Origin: Sphingomonas changbaiensis NBRC 104936
GTDB taxonomy: Bacteria > Pseudomonadota > Alphaproteobacteria > Sphingomonadales > Sphingomonadaceae
Direction: 5' to 3'
NCBI RefSeq assembly: GCF_000974765.1
Contig: NZ_BBWU01000015.1
Span: forward strand, 59,530-123,529
DNA: 64,000 nt
Each line of letters begins with the position of its first letter. Within the stretch, counting starts at the first letter, position 1. Shown here one piece after another: positions 43,728-52,125 of this stretch. Both the position numbers and the translations under genes were made by a program. Under the pieces are notes generated by a model. The model was given only the letters and a program-made list of their open reading frames with translations, was not told the origin of the DNA and ran no database searches.

Positions 43728-44735
43728 TTATATTTTCTCGCGCTCCCGTGCCCGGCTGGCCAGCATGAATCCGGCCCCGATCGCGGCCGCGCCGAGCGCT
43801 GCGATCCCGACTTTCTTCTTGTGCGCGCTGAACCACAGCTCTGCACTGCGATCGGTCGCTTCGTCGTCGAACCGGCCGTGCGCGCCATGGTCGCCAGGCA
43901 CCGGCTCGAACAGATTGTCGCGGCGATCGGGCGACACCGGCTGCGGATCCTGCTGGCTTTGAAAGCCGGTGCGGCCCAGATACTCGTCGAGCAGCGGCGA
44001 CGCGATCTTATTGCCCCAGACCGCCTGCACCGTCGGCCCGCCGACCAGCATCTCCTTGCGCGTCGAATGTGCCGCATCGAAGATCGCGCGCGCCGCGACC
44101 TCGGGCTGATAGACGGTGCCGACCGGGCGCGGCTCGCCCGGCAGCTTGGCCCGGATCCAGTCGAATTGCGGCGTGTTGACGCCGGGCAGCTGCACCATCG
44201 TCGCGCTGACGTCGGTCTTTTCGTGGATCAGCTCGCACCGGAGCGAATCGAAGAAGCCCTGGATTGCGTGCTTCGCGCCGCAATAGGCGGATTGCAGCGG
44301 GATGCCGCGATAGGCGAGCGCCGATCCCACCAGCACGATCTTACCCGCCCCCCGCGGGAGCATGTGCCTGAGCGCGGCGCGCGTGCCGTTGACCTGGCCC
44401 AGATAGGTGACCGCGGTGACCCGCTCATATTCCTCCGCCGTCACGTCCATGAAGCGCGCGAAGATGCCGGCAAAGGCATTGTTGACCCACACGTCGATCG
44501 GCCCGAGCTCCGCCTCGATCCGCGCAGCCGCATCGTCGACCGCCTTCGCATCGGACACATCGGCCTGCACGACCAGAGCGCGGCGTCCCGCCTCTTCCAC
44601 TTCGCGCGCCGCGGCGTCGAGCCCGTCCCGGCCGCGGGCGATCAGCGCGACGTCATAGCCATTGGCGGCGAACTCCCGCACCGTCGCGCGGCCGATCCCT
44701 GCCGATCCGCCCGTCACCACCGCGATCCTAGCCAT
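43728..44735 (-). CDS. Short-chain dehydrogenase/reductase with C-terminal membrane tail
   Basis: The 335-residue product has a Rossmann motif VTGGSAGIGRA (7-17), NNAFAG (85-90), and the catalytic Ser (VGSALAY) with Tyr151 and Lys155 in SAYCGAK. The last 35 residues form a basic spacer (SAHKKK) and a hydrophobic helix (VGIAALGAAAIGAGFMLAS) like a tail anchor. The substrate is unknown; NADP use is suggested by basic residues after the second strand. The start at 44735 overlaps the end of actF by eight bases, so it is co-transcribed with alternative complex III. Confidence 0.88.
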   Translation of the reverse strand: MARIAVVTGGSAGIGRATVREFAANGYDVALIARGRDGLDAAAREVEEAGRRALVVQADVSDAKAVDDAAARIEAELGPIDVWVNNAFAGIFARFMDVTAEEYERVTAVTYLGQVNGTRAALRHMLPRGAGKIVLVGSALAYRGIPLQSAYCGAKHAIQGFFDSLRCELIHEKTDVSATMVQLPGVNTPQFDWIRAKLPGEPRPVGTVYQPEVAARAIFDAAHSTRKEMLVGGPTVQAVWGNKIASPLLDEYLGRTGFQSQQDPQPVSPDRRDNLFEPVPGDHGAHGRFDDEATDRSAELWFSAHKKKVGIAALGAAAIGAGFMLASRAREREKI

Positions 44736-45780
44736 CGGCCGCACTCCTTTCGACAAAACGCTCGCCGCGCCGCACCGCGCGCAGCAGCAGTACCGCGCCG
44801 AAGCCGCCGATCGCCGCCCAGCTCGCGACCAGCAGCAGCGCCGTCGGAAGCGCCGGCAGCCCGGTCGGCGGCAGCAGCATCCATGCCGCCTCGACCAGCC
44901 GCATCGCTAGCGTGACACCGGCGATCGCCAGCATCCCCGCACTGCTCGATCGCACCGATGGGCTCAGCAGCGCGAGGAACGGCGCCACGAATTGCAGCGC
45001 GACAAGTCCCCACGTCACGAACACCCAGCCGGTCTCGGTCCGGCGCAGATACCAATGCACTTCCCGCGGAATGTCGCCGGACCAGATTACGATATACTGC
45101 ATTGCGTGGAGATAGCCCCAGAACAGCAGCGCGGTGACGAACACGCCGGCCGCGGCGAGCGGCGCGTCATCCCGGGCGGGCAGCGCGATCAGCAGCGCGA
45201 GCGCGATTCCGCCGAGCCAGGTCCCGGCCATGAAGATCAGGCCATATTCCGACGAATGGAATTCGGGATGGATCGATTCCAGCCAATCGACCCCGGCCAA
45301 CGACGCCAGCAGTGCGAACAGGATCAGCCCGCCCGCCGCGATGCCGTTGCGCACCTCCGGCGGCGCGCGCAGCATTCCCTGCTGCAATCCGACGAACACG
45401 CCGAAATAGATCACGGTCCGCACGATCCAGAATGCCGGGGACAGCCACACGCTCTTGAAGGCCGGCAGCGCGGCGGCGACGTGCGGGTCGGCCCAGGGAT
45501 AGACCCAGCCGGCCCCGATCAGCACCGGCACGAAGGTGAGCGCGGTCAGCGGCAACAGCGTCGCGCCGGCGGCGAACGGCGCCTGGAGGAGCGGTCGCCA
45601 GCTGCCGCCGACCAACTGCACCATCATCAGCAGCGCAAGGCAGCCGAGCGGCACTTCCGCCCAGCCGACAGCCGCTGCCGTCCAGGCGGTCAGGGCGATC
45701 CGCGGCTCGATCAGCAGCCCGGCAACCGCGCCGGCGAGCCCGACGATGCCGACCACGAAGGCGTTCCGCTCGATGCTCAT
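44728..45780 (-). CDS. actF: Alternative complex III subunit ActF (membrane quinol-site protein)
   Basis: The 350-residue polytopic membrane protein has about ten helices and shares features with ActC/NrfD proteins, including the conserved HPEFHSSEYG and YLHAMQYIVIWSGDIP segments. In alternative complex III, ActF and ActC form the membrane core that oxidises quinol. The start overlaps the actE stop (ATGA). The full order actABCDEF is intact in this window. Confidence 0.9.
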   Translation of the reverse strand: MSIERNAFVVGIVGLAGAVAGLLIEPRIALTAWTAAAVGWAEVPLGCLALLMMVQLVGGSWRPLLQAPFAAGATLLPLTALTFVPVLIGAGWVYPWADPHVAAALPAFKSVWLSPAFWIVRTVIYFGVFVGLQQGMLRAPPEVRNGIAAGGLILFALLASLAGVDWLESIHPEFHSSEYGLIFMAGTWLGGIALALLIALPARDDAPLAAAGVFVTALLFWGYLHAMQYIVIWSGDIPREVHWYLRRTETGWVFVTWGLVALQFVAPFLALLSPSVRSSSAGMLAIAGVTLAMRLVEAAWMLLPPTGLPALPTALLLVASWAAIGGFGAVLLLRAVRRGERFVERSAADG

Positions 45781-46361
45781 GGGGCCGCCTGCTGGGTCGA
45801 CGTCTGGTTTCGTTGCAGCGCGCGGATATAGCTGACGATCGCCCAGCGATCGCGCGGCGGGACGCGATCGGCATAGCTGTACATCGCGCCGTGCCCGTGC
45901 GTGATCACGTCGTACAGATAGCGGTCCGGCGCGCTCAGCAGCCGCGGTTCGGCATAGTCCGGCGGGTGCGGAAAGCCGCGCTGGACGACGATCCCGTTCC
46001 CGTCGCCCGATCGCCCGTGGCACGGGGCGCAGAAGATTCCGAACCGCTCGCGTCCGCGCTCGACCAACGCCAGGCTCATCGGCGGGCGCTCGGCGAGCGG
46101 ATCGACCGGCGCGGCATCTCGCGCGACTGTTCCCGCCGGGGGCGCCTGCACCACCCGGTCGTTGCGGAACAGGCTGCCGCGCTCCCATTCGGCATATTTG
46201 CGCTGATCCGTCATCCGCAGATTCTGCCCGCAGCCGGTGAGGAGGATGGCAACAAACAAAGCAACCCAACTCCGTTCGTTTCGAGCGAAGTCGAGAAACG
46301 ATTTGCGCCGGAGCAAGCGCTTCTCGACTTCGCTCGAAGCGAACGGAATTCCTTTTCTCAC
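45777..46361 (-). CDS. actE: Alternative complex III subunit ActE (mono-heme cytochrome c lipoprotein)
   Basis: The 194-residue product has one heme site, CAPCHGRSGDGNG (about 106-118). A distal Met is likely in the GHGAMYSYADRVPPRDRW region. A lipobox AILLTGC (Cys44) follows a hydrophobic stretch. The start is the GTG at 46361, which overlaps the actD stop as GTGA. The oddity is the n-region: residues 5-30 (with ASSEVEK and FLDFARNER) are encoded by a palindromic repeat lying within the gene. The mature lipoprotein after Cys44 looks normal. Confidence 0.88.
   Translation of the reverse strand: MRKGIPFASSEVEKRLLRRKSFLDFARNERSWVALFVAILLTGCGQNLRMTDQRKYAEWERGSLFRNDRVVQAPPAGTVARDAAPVDPLAERPPMSLALVERGRERFGIFCAPCHGRSGDGNGIVVQRGFPHPPDYAEPRLLSAPDRYLYDVITHGHGAMYSYADRVPPRDRWAIVSYIRALQRNQTSTQQAAP
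46268..46350. repeat. REP-like inverted repeat inside the 5' end of actE
   Basis: Two arms of about 32 bases with only a few mismatches (cores TTCGAGCGAAGTCGAGAA and TTCTCGACTTCGCTCGAA) flank a loop of about 17 bases. The element is read in frame as the start of the ActE precursor and contributes most of its positively charged n-region. Similar SSEVEK/LDFARNER palindromes are common in sphingomonad genomes in my experience. The hairpin also forms in the actD-actE mRNA and could tune actE translation. Confidence 0.8.
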
Positions 46362-46891
46362 GGCCGCACCGCCTCGATCGACCAGGCACCGAGCGAGCCC
46401 AGGAACCCACGCGTCCCGTCGCGGTCGAATTTGGGATCGTCCGCCTCGATATAAAGGAAGAAGCGGTCGTCCGACGCCAGGCTGAAGCGCGGTGTCCCGA
46501 ACAGCGGATGATGCAGCCGCGGCAAACGGTTCATCCACAGCATGCCGATGATCGGGAACAACACCGCGCAGAGGATCATCAGCTCGAAATCAACGACGAA
46601 GAAGGCGGGAAGCGCGATCAGCGGCCGCCCGCCGACCTCGATCGGGTAATCGAAGTTCACGAACACCTGCACCGCCAGCGTCGCTGCGATCCCGACCGCG
46701 CCGCCGATGACGCTCAGCCAGCCGATCCGGTGATCTCGGATCGACAGCGCCTCGGCCATGCCTTCGACGGGGTAGGGGCTGAAAGCGTCGATGTGCTGAT
46801 AGCCGGCCTCCCGCGCGCGCTTGACCGCGCCCAGCAGCGCATCGGCCGTGCCGAACTCGCCCAGCAGCCCCAGGATCGGCGGCTCAGCCAT
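46358..46891 (-). CDS. actD: Alternative complex III subunit ActD (DUF3341)
   Basis: The 177-residue product has two membrane helices (about 58-78 and 95-117). The DUF3341 pattern is GLLGEFGTADALLGAVKRAR at the start, then YQHIDAFSPYPVEGMAEAL and LPRLHHPLFGTPRFSLAS. It is a structural membrane subunit of alternative complex III. It overlaps actC by eight bases upstream and actE (GTGA) downstream. Confidence 0.92.
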   Translation of the reverse strand: MAEPPILGLLGEFGTADALLGAVKRAREAGYQHIDAFSPYPVEGMAEALSIRDHRIGWLSVIGGAVGIAATLAVQVFVNFDYPIEVGGRPLIALPAFFVVDFELMILCAVLFPIIGMLWMNRLPRLHHPLFGTPRFSLASDDRFFLYIEADDPKFDRDGTRGFLGSLGAWSIEAVRP

Positions 46892-48242
46892 GGCGCGCCT
46901 CTTTCTTCTCGCGCGCCAGAACTTCCTTGTCCTCGAAGATCGAGATCGACGGGATATAGCGGATGAAGAGAAGGAAGGGCGTGAAGAACAGCCCGATCGT
47001 GCCGAGATAGGTTCCCCAGTCCCAGAAGGTTGTGTGATACTCGCCGAACGAGGAGACCAGGAAGTCTTTATAAAGGCTGGTGACCAGGATCATGTAGCGC
47101 TCCAGCCACATGCCGATCACGACCGAGGTGCCGATCAGGAACAGCAGCACCGGGCTCCGCCGCACCCGCTTGAACCACAGCCCCTGCAGCGGCACGAAAT
47201 TGAACAGCACGGCGCCCCAGAAGCTCCATGCGTACATTCCGAAGAATCGATCGTAAGTGGTTGCGATCTCTCGCGCGTCGCCGGAATAGAAGGCGTCGAA
47301 CACTTCGAAGACATAGCCATAGGCGGTCATCAGCCCGCTCGCGAGCAGGACCTTTGCCAGCACGTCCATATGCTGGTCGGTCACGATCTCCTTCAGCCCG
47401 AAGAAATGGCGGACCACCAGCGCGATCATCGCGACCATCGCAAAGCCCGAAAAGGCCGCGCCGAGCACGAAGTAAGGCGGGAAGATCGTCGAGTGCCAGC
47501 CGGGCACCTGGCCGGAGGCGAACAGGAGCGACACTTCACTGTGCACCGATACGACCAGCGGCACCGCGATCGCGGCCGTGGTGCGATACGCTTTTTGCCA
47601 CCGGGCCCAGTGCCGCGCCGATCCGCGCCAGCCCAATGCGAAAATGCCGAAGAACACTTGCCAGCCGCGCTTCTTCGCGCGGTCGCGCACCGTCGCCAGG
47701 TCCGGGATCAGGCCGATGTACCAGAACAGCAGCGACACGGTTAGATAGGTCAGGACCGCCCAGATGTCCCATTCGAGCGGGCTGCGGAATTGCGGCCACA
47801 CGCCCATCGTCGCAGGATAGGGGAACATCCAGTAGAAGAACCAGGGCCGCCCCAGGTGGATGATCGGGTAGATGCCGGCGCAGACAACCGCGCACAAAGT
47901 CATCGCCTCCGCGAAGCGGTTCAATGAGTTGCGCCAGTCCTGCCCCATCAGCAGCAGCATCGCGGAGATCAGCGTGCCGGCATGGCCCAGACCCAGCCAC
48001 CAGACGTAAAGGTGGATCGCGAACGCCCAATTGACGGGGATGTTCAGGCCCCAGACCCCGACGCCCCAGGTCATCAGCCAGGTCACCGAGACGAAGAACA
48101 GCAGCAGCAGCGCCAGGCTGAAGATCAGCGCGATCAGCCAGGGCACGCGCGCGGGAAAGCGCAGCGGCACGCGGCCGATCTCGACGCTGACGTCGTGCAG
48201 CGACTGGTCGAGCGGAAGGATGGGTCGAGACGTGCTCGCCAT
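46884..48242 (-). CDS. actC: Alternative complex III subunit ActC (NrfD-like)
   Basis: The 452-residue polytopic protein of the NrfD/PsrC family has about ten helices. Motifs include VWWLGLGHAGTLISAMLLLMGQ, RPWFFYWMFPYP and GMWLERYMILVTSLYKDFL. It forms the membrane quinol-oxidising core next to the ActB iron-sulfur subunit. The ATG at 48242 overlaps the actB stop (TGATG). Confidence 0.93.
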   Translation of the reverse strand: MASTSRPILPLDQSLHDVSVEIGRVPLRFPARVPWLIALIFSLALLLLFFVSVTWLMTWGVGVWGLNIPVNWAFAIHLYVWWLGLGHAGTLISAMLLLMGQDWRNSLNRFAEAMTLCAVVCAGIYPIIHLGRPWFFYWMFPYPATMGVWPQFRSPLEWDIWAVLTYLTVSLLFWYIGLIPDLATVRDRAKKRGWQVFFGIFALGWRGSARHWARWQKAYRTTAAIAVPLVVSVHSEVSLLFASGQVPGWHSTIFPPYFVLGAAFSGFAMVAMIALVVRHFFGLKEIVTDQHMDVLAKVLLASGLMTAYGYVFEVFDAFYSGDAREIATTYDRFFGMYAWSFWGAVLFNFVPLQGLWFKRVRRSPVLLFLIGTSVVIGMWLERYMILVTSLYKDFLVSSFGEYHTTFWDWGTYLGTIGLFFTPFLLFIRYIPSISIFEDKEVLAREKKEARHG

Positions 48243-51028
48243 CAGGCCTCCTCGTCCGCAATGCGCGCCAGATAGGTGGTGCGCGGCCTGGTATCGAGCT
48301 CTCCAAGCAATGCGTAATTGCGTGGGGACGTGCGGCCTTTGGCGACCGCACTTTCGGCGTCCTTCAGATTGCCGAACACGATCGCCTGGCTCGGGCACGC
48401 CTGCTGGCATGCGGTCCGGATTTCGCCGTCGCGGACGTCGCGGTTCTCGATATCGGCTTGCGTCACCGCGCCCCGGATGCGCTGCACGCAATAGGTGCAC
48501 TTCTCCATCACGCCGCGGCCCCGGACCGTCACGTCGGGGTTGCGCTGCGCCTGCACCGACGGGGGCGCCTTGGTCGTATAATCGAACCAGTTGAAGCGGC
48601 GGACCTTGTAGGGGCAATAGCTTGAGCAGGTTCGCGTGCCGATGCAGCGATTATAGACCATCTCGTTGAGCCCGTCCGGCCCGTGCACGGTCGCGTGGAC
48701 GGGGCAGCCCATCTCGCACGGGGCCTGCTCGCAATGCATGCAGGGCACCGGCTGGAAGTAAGTCGTCGGCTGCTCGGGCGGGCCGTCATAGTAACGGTCG
48801 ACCCGCAGCCAGTGCATCTCGCGCCCGCGAGCGACCTGGTCCTTGCCGACCACGGGCACGTTATTTTCGGCCTGGCAGGCGATCGTGCAGGCGTTGCAAC
48901 CGGTGCACAGGTCGAGGTCGATCGTCATCGCCCAGGCTGCGTTTTCCTCTTTCCAGCGCGGATAGAAGGACGCCTGGTCGCGTTCCTCCTCCTTGGCTGC
49001 GCGCGGGTGCGCGGCGGAGACGGTGCGCACGAAATCCTGGCCTTCCAGGGCGTGGTGCAGCTGCGTTGTTGCGAGCTTGTGCTGCCCGCCGGCCTTTTCG
49101 ATCGACCCCTGCGTCGTCCAAGGCGCGGCGGCGGTTCGCAGCGCATATGCGTCATAGCCGATCCCGCTTCCGACCTGGCCCGCGCGCTTGCGGCCATAGC
49201 CAAGGAACAGGGTGACGCTTTGCTCCGGCTGGCCCGGCATCACCCAGGCCGGGCCGGTGATGTTCCGTCCGCCGGCCGAAACGCGGACCAGGTCGCCATT
49301 GCCGACGCCCAGCCGGTCGGCCAGCGCGACGCTCAGCGCGACGACATTGTCCCAGGTGACTTTCATCAGCGGCTTGCCCAGCTCCTGCAGCCAGGCATTG
49401 TTCGCGAACTGCCCGTTCCAGATGGTCGGATCCGGCCGGAACAGGATCTCGACCTCGCCGCCGGCCGCCGACGCGAGGGGCGGGGCAGGGGGAGCCTGGG
49501 CCGCCACCGGCGCGGCTGCGCTGTTCGGGACAATCCCGCTGCGCACCACGTCGCGCCAGGCCTGATCGTCGATCGGCCAGCTCGTGCGCACCAGCTCAAG
49601 AGCAGGCGCGGGGTCGCCGGTCAGTCCGGCGACGATGCTGTGCACGGAGCGCGTATCGTAAAGCGGGTCGACCAGCGGCTGGATGATGGTCGCGCTGCCG
49701 TCGATCGCGCGTGCGTCGCTCCAGTCTTCCAGCGCGTGCGGCAGCGGCAGATGCCAGTCGCTCAGGATCGCCGTCTCGTCCACATGCTGCCCGGCATGGA
49801 TGCGAAGCGGCGCCCGGGCGCAGAGCTTCGCGAAATCCAGGTCGGCCGGGGCGGCATAGGCCGGGTTGGCGTCGAGCATGACCAGCGCGCTCACCCGGCC
49901 GGCGTCCAGATCGCGCGCGAGTTCGAGGAACGGCGCGCCCGCAAAGCGCACCGGTTCGATATAGCGAACGGCCGCGCCGCCGAGTGCCTCGTTGATCCTG
50001 AAGGTGAGCGCATGGACAGAAGCGGGGCAGTGCGCACCGGCCGTGACCAGACCGAGGCCTTGCTTCAGCGCCGCCGCGGCCTGACGCACCCACAATGTTT
50101 CCGGCCGGGTTAGTCCATCCTGCGCCGACCCGAGCCCCAGCTCCGCCGCGAGCGCGCTCGCCAGTACCGGAATGCGCGACGGAGGCACGGCCAGCCGTTC
50201 GGCTGCGGCGCTGCCCGTCTGCGTCGGCGTCGTCTCCGCCATATGCAGCCGCAGCCGCTCGCCGGCAGCCACGTTCGGGCCACGCCGCGAGGCCCAGGCG
50301 GCGACGTTCGGCACTTGCGCCGGGCCGGGGCCGAGCAGATCGTCATCAAGGCTGACCACCGTTCGCGCCGCCGCAAAGTCCGGCCGTACCTCGAACGCAC
50401 GCTCGCCGGCGAGCGGATCGAACGAATGCACGCGAGCATTCGGCAGCGCCGTCGTCAGCGCGCGCAGCTGCCGGATCAGCGTCGGCGAGCTCGTTGGTCC
50501 GATCAGCAGCCGCAGCCCTTCGCCGCCGTTCGCGGCCCAGGCGCGGCGCATCCTGAGCATCATGGCGTCGTAATCGGCCCAGCTCGCCTCATTGCCGTGA
50601 AACAGTGGCGCCTGGCTGCGATCGGGATCGTACAGGTCCAGAATTGCCGCCTGGGTGAACAGGCTCGATGCGCCGCGGCTCATCGGGTGGTCCGGATTGC
50701 CGTCCAGCTTGATCGGCCGCCCGGCGACGCTGGTCGCGATCACCGGCTGAGCATAGCCGTCGAACGGGATCGCGGTCGCGTAACGGGCGATCTGGTCCTC
50801 GATGATGTCCTCAGGCCGGTTGACGAACGGCACCGCGTCGTCGGAGCGCTTCGGGCTGCACCCGGCCAGCCCGATCAGGCCCAGCGACGCGCCCATCACC
50901 TGCAGCAGCGCGCGCCGGTCGGTCAGGAACAGGTCGGCGACCGCGGGAAACTCCGCTTCCAGCGCCGCGCGGAAATCGTCCGTGCCCGCCAGCTCTTCGA
51001 GCCCGCGCCAGAGCCGCTTCCCGCTCAC
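48242..51028 (-). CDS. actB: Alternative complex III subunit ActB (molybdopterin-like fold fused to Fe-S domain)
   Basis: The 928-residue product has a Tat-like signal (TDRRALLQVMGASLGLIGLAGC, about 37-58). A molybdopterin-oxidoreductase-like region (about 70-640) follows; in ACIII it is structural and holds no molybdenum. The C-terminal ferredoxin-like part has four cysteine clusters: CTGCNACTIAC, CMHCEQAPCEMGCP, CIGTRTCSSYCP, and CTYC with CQQACP. It passes electrons from ActC to the ActA hemes. The start is the GTG at 51028, overlapping the actA stop (GTGA). Confidence 0.92.
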   Translation of the reverse strand: MSGKRLWRGLEELAGTDDFRAALEAEFPAVADLFLTDRRALLQVMGASLGLIGLAGCSPKRSDDAVPFVNRPEDIIEDQIARYATAIPFDGYAQPVIATSVAGRPIKLDGNPDHPMSRGASSLFTQAAILDLYDPDRSQAPLFHGNEASWADYDAMMLRMRRAWAANGGEGLRLLIGPTSSPTLIRQLRALTTALPNARVHSFDPLAGERAFEVRPDFAAARTVVSLDDDLLGPGPAQVPNVAAWASRRGPNVAAGERLRLHMAETTPTQTGSAAAERLAVPPSRIPVLASALAAELGLGSAQDGLTRPETLWVRQAAAALKQGLGLVTAGAHCPASVHALTFRINEALGGAAVRYIEPVRFAGAPFLELARDLDAGRVSALVMLDANPAYAAPADLDFAKLCARAPLRIHAGQHVDETAILSDWHLPLPHALEDWSDARAIDGSATIIQPLVDPLYDTRSVHSIVAGLTGDPAPALELVRTSWPIDDQAWRDVVRSGIVPNSAAAPVAAQAPPAPPLASAAGGEVEILFRPDPTIWNGQFANNAWLQELGKPLMKVTWDNVVALSVALADRLGVGNGDLVRVSAGGRNITGPAWVMPGQPEQSVTLFLGYGRKRAGQVGSGIGYDAYALRTAAAPWTTQGSIEKAGGQHKLATTQLHHALEGQDFVRTVSAAHPRAAKEEERDQASFYPRWKEENAAWAMTIDLDLCTGCNACTIACQAENNVPVVGKDQVARGREMHWLRVDRYYDGPPEQPTTYFQPVPCMHCEQAPCEMGCPVHATVHGPDGLNEMVYNRCIGTRTCSSYCPYKVRRFNWFDYTTKAPPSVQAQRNPDVTVRGRGVMEKCTYCVQRIRGAVTQADIENRDVRDGEIRTACQQACPSQAIVFGNLKDAESAVAKGRTSPRNYALLGELDTRPRTTYLARIADEEA

Positions 51029-51684
51029 CGGTGGCACACCGCGCAATGGGTGAGCTGGTCGGGTGCCTTGATGTGGTAGAGCTTCATCAGCGCCTGCCCG
51101 AGCCCGCGGCGATCGGCCGGCGGGGTCCAGTCGGCCTCCAGCACGGCGTTCTGGGGCCGCAGATGCGGCGCGGGATTGCGGTGGCAGTCGAGGCACCAGT
51201 GCATTTCGAACGCCTTGGCGCGGTACATCAGCGGCATCCGGTCGACGCGCCCGTGGCACTCGAAGCAGCTGACGCCCTTGGCGATGTGAATGTCGTGCCG
51301 GAAATAGACGAAGTCCGGCACTCGCGCGACGCGCTTCCAGTTGATCGACCGGTTCTCGGCCAGGCTCTCCCGCACCGGCGCCAGCATCGGCGCCTGGGTC
51401 CAGAGCTGCGAATGGCAGGTCATGCAGACATGGGTCGCCGGAAACCCGGCATCGGCGCTCGTTTCGACGGATGTGTGGCAATAGCGGCAATCGATGCCCA
51501 GCTCGCCGGCATGATGCTTGTGGCTAAACGGCACCGGCTGCATCGGCGTACGCGCGACCTCCGTCACATATTGCGATCGCGCCACGCCGCCCGCCAGCAG
51601 CAGCGACCCGACCGTCCCCACCACCAGCGCGATCAGGACCGCGCGCAGCCAGGTGTCGGCAGTGGGTGAAAAGATCTGCGCCAC
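51025..51684 (-). CDS. actA: Alternative complex III subunit ActA (pentaheme cytochrome c)
   Basis: The 219-residue product has one N-terminal membrane anchor (about 12-35) and five heme sites: CRYCH (66-70), CMTCH (87-91), CFECH, CLDCH and CAVCH at the extreme C-terminus. It carries electrons from ActB out to cytochrome c or directly to the caa3 oxidase. It starts with GTG at 51684 and is the first gene of the act operon. It is divergent from the cox operon across about 140 bases. Confidence 0.93.
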   Translation of the reverse strand: MAQIFSPTADTWLRAVLIALVVGTVGSLLLAGGVARSQYVTEVARTPMQPVPFSHKHHAGELGIDCRYCHTSVETSADAGFPATHVCMTCHSQLWTQAPMLAPVRESLAENRSINWKRVARVPDFVYFRHDIHIAKGVSCFECHGRVDRMPLMYRAKAFEMHWCLDCHRNPAPHLRPQNAVLEADWTPPADRRGLGQALMKLYHIKAPDQLTHCAVCHR

Positions 51685-51740
51685 CCGCGTCCTCGTGGAG
51701 CCTCACTGAATGGCCGACGAACGGCTCATACATAAGCTAA

Positions 51741-51776
51741 GTTCCGCGTCCGGTTCCCGGACGTGGAACGTTTTTT
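51741..51776 (+). terminator. Strong hairpin plus T-run in the act/cox divergent region
   Basis: A 13-bp stem with one mismatch (GTTCCGCGTCCGG / CCGGACGTGGAAC), a TTC loop and then TTTTTT one base after the stem is the full signature of an intrinsic terminator on the plus strand. No plus-strand gene precedes it, so it sits in the leader of the sco-cox transcript. It may be an attenuator, or the dyad may be a DNA operator for a regulator of both operons. Confidence 0.6.
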
Positions 51777-51825
51777 ATTGAGGTCCGTTCGCTTCTCGAT
51801 CCCGCTCGTTCCGAGGCGACCATTC

Positions 51826-52125
51826 ATGTCCGAAGCTGCCCATGCGCAGGATTTCGAACGATCCGATGCGCCTCCCTGGCTGATCGTGGCGCTGGCCGCA
51901 GGGCTGGCGGCGACGGTGGTCGGACTGATGATCGTGCTCAGCCTGGTTTTCCCTCAGGCGCTGGTCGATCGCCCGAAAGGACCCGTCAGCGCTCTGCCGC
52001 CGGCACCGCGCCTGCAGGTCGCGCCCCGTGCCGATCTCGCCCGGACGCGCGCGGCCGAAGCGGCGCGCCTCCGCCGGATCGACGATGCCATGCGCGCCGT
52101 TGCGGCTCAGGGCTGGCGTTCATGA
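51826..52125 (+). CDS. Small single-pass membrane protein at head of cox operon
   Basis: The 99-residue product has one membrane helix (about 18-41: WLIVALAAGLAATVVGLMIVLS) and a short Ala/Arg-rich tail outside the membrane. The start at 51826 is inside a longer open frame from 51763, which overlaps the hairpin and is less likely. It is coupled to the sco gene by ATGA. I do not recognise the family; it may be an assembly factor or small subunit of the ACIII-caa3 module. Confidence 0.65.
   Translation: MSEAAHAQDFERSDAPPWLIVALAAGLAATVVGLMIVLSLVFPQALVDRPKGPVSALPPAPRLQVAPRADLARTRAAEAARLRRIDDAMRAVAAQGWRS

Noticed and set aside
46268..46350. CRISPR or tandem array
   Set aside because: The repeat is a single inverted pair with no spacers; no array of direct repeats was seen anywhere in the window.
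46361..46538. A longer ActE start upstream at 46538
   Set aside because: That frame overlaps actD coding sequence and adds residues with no signal character; GTG at 46361 overlaps the actD stop in the pattern used across this operon.
48242..51028. ActB as an active molybdenum enzyme
   Set aside because: Operon context and the fused four-cluster ferredoxin domain identify it as ACIII ActB, whose molybdopterin-like part is known to be cofactor-free.
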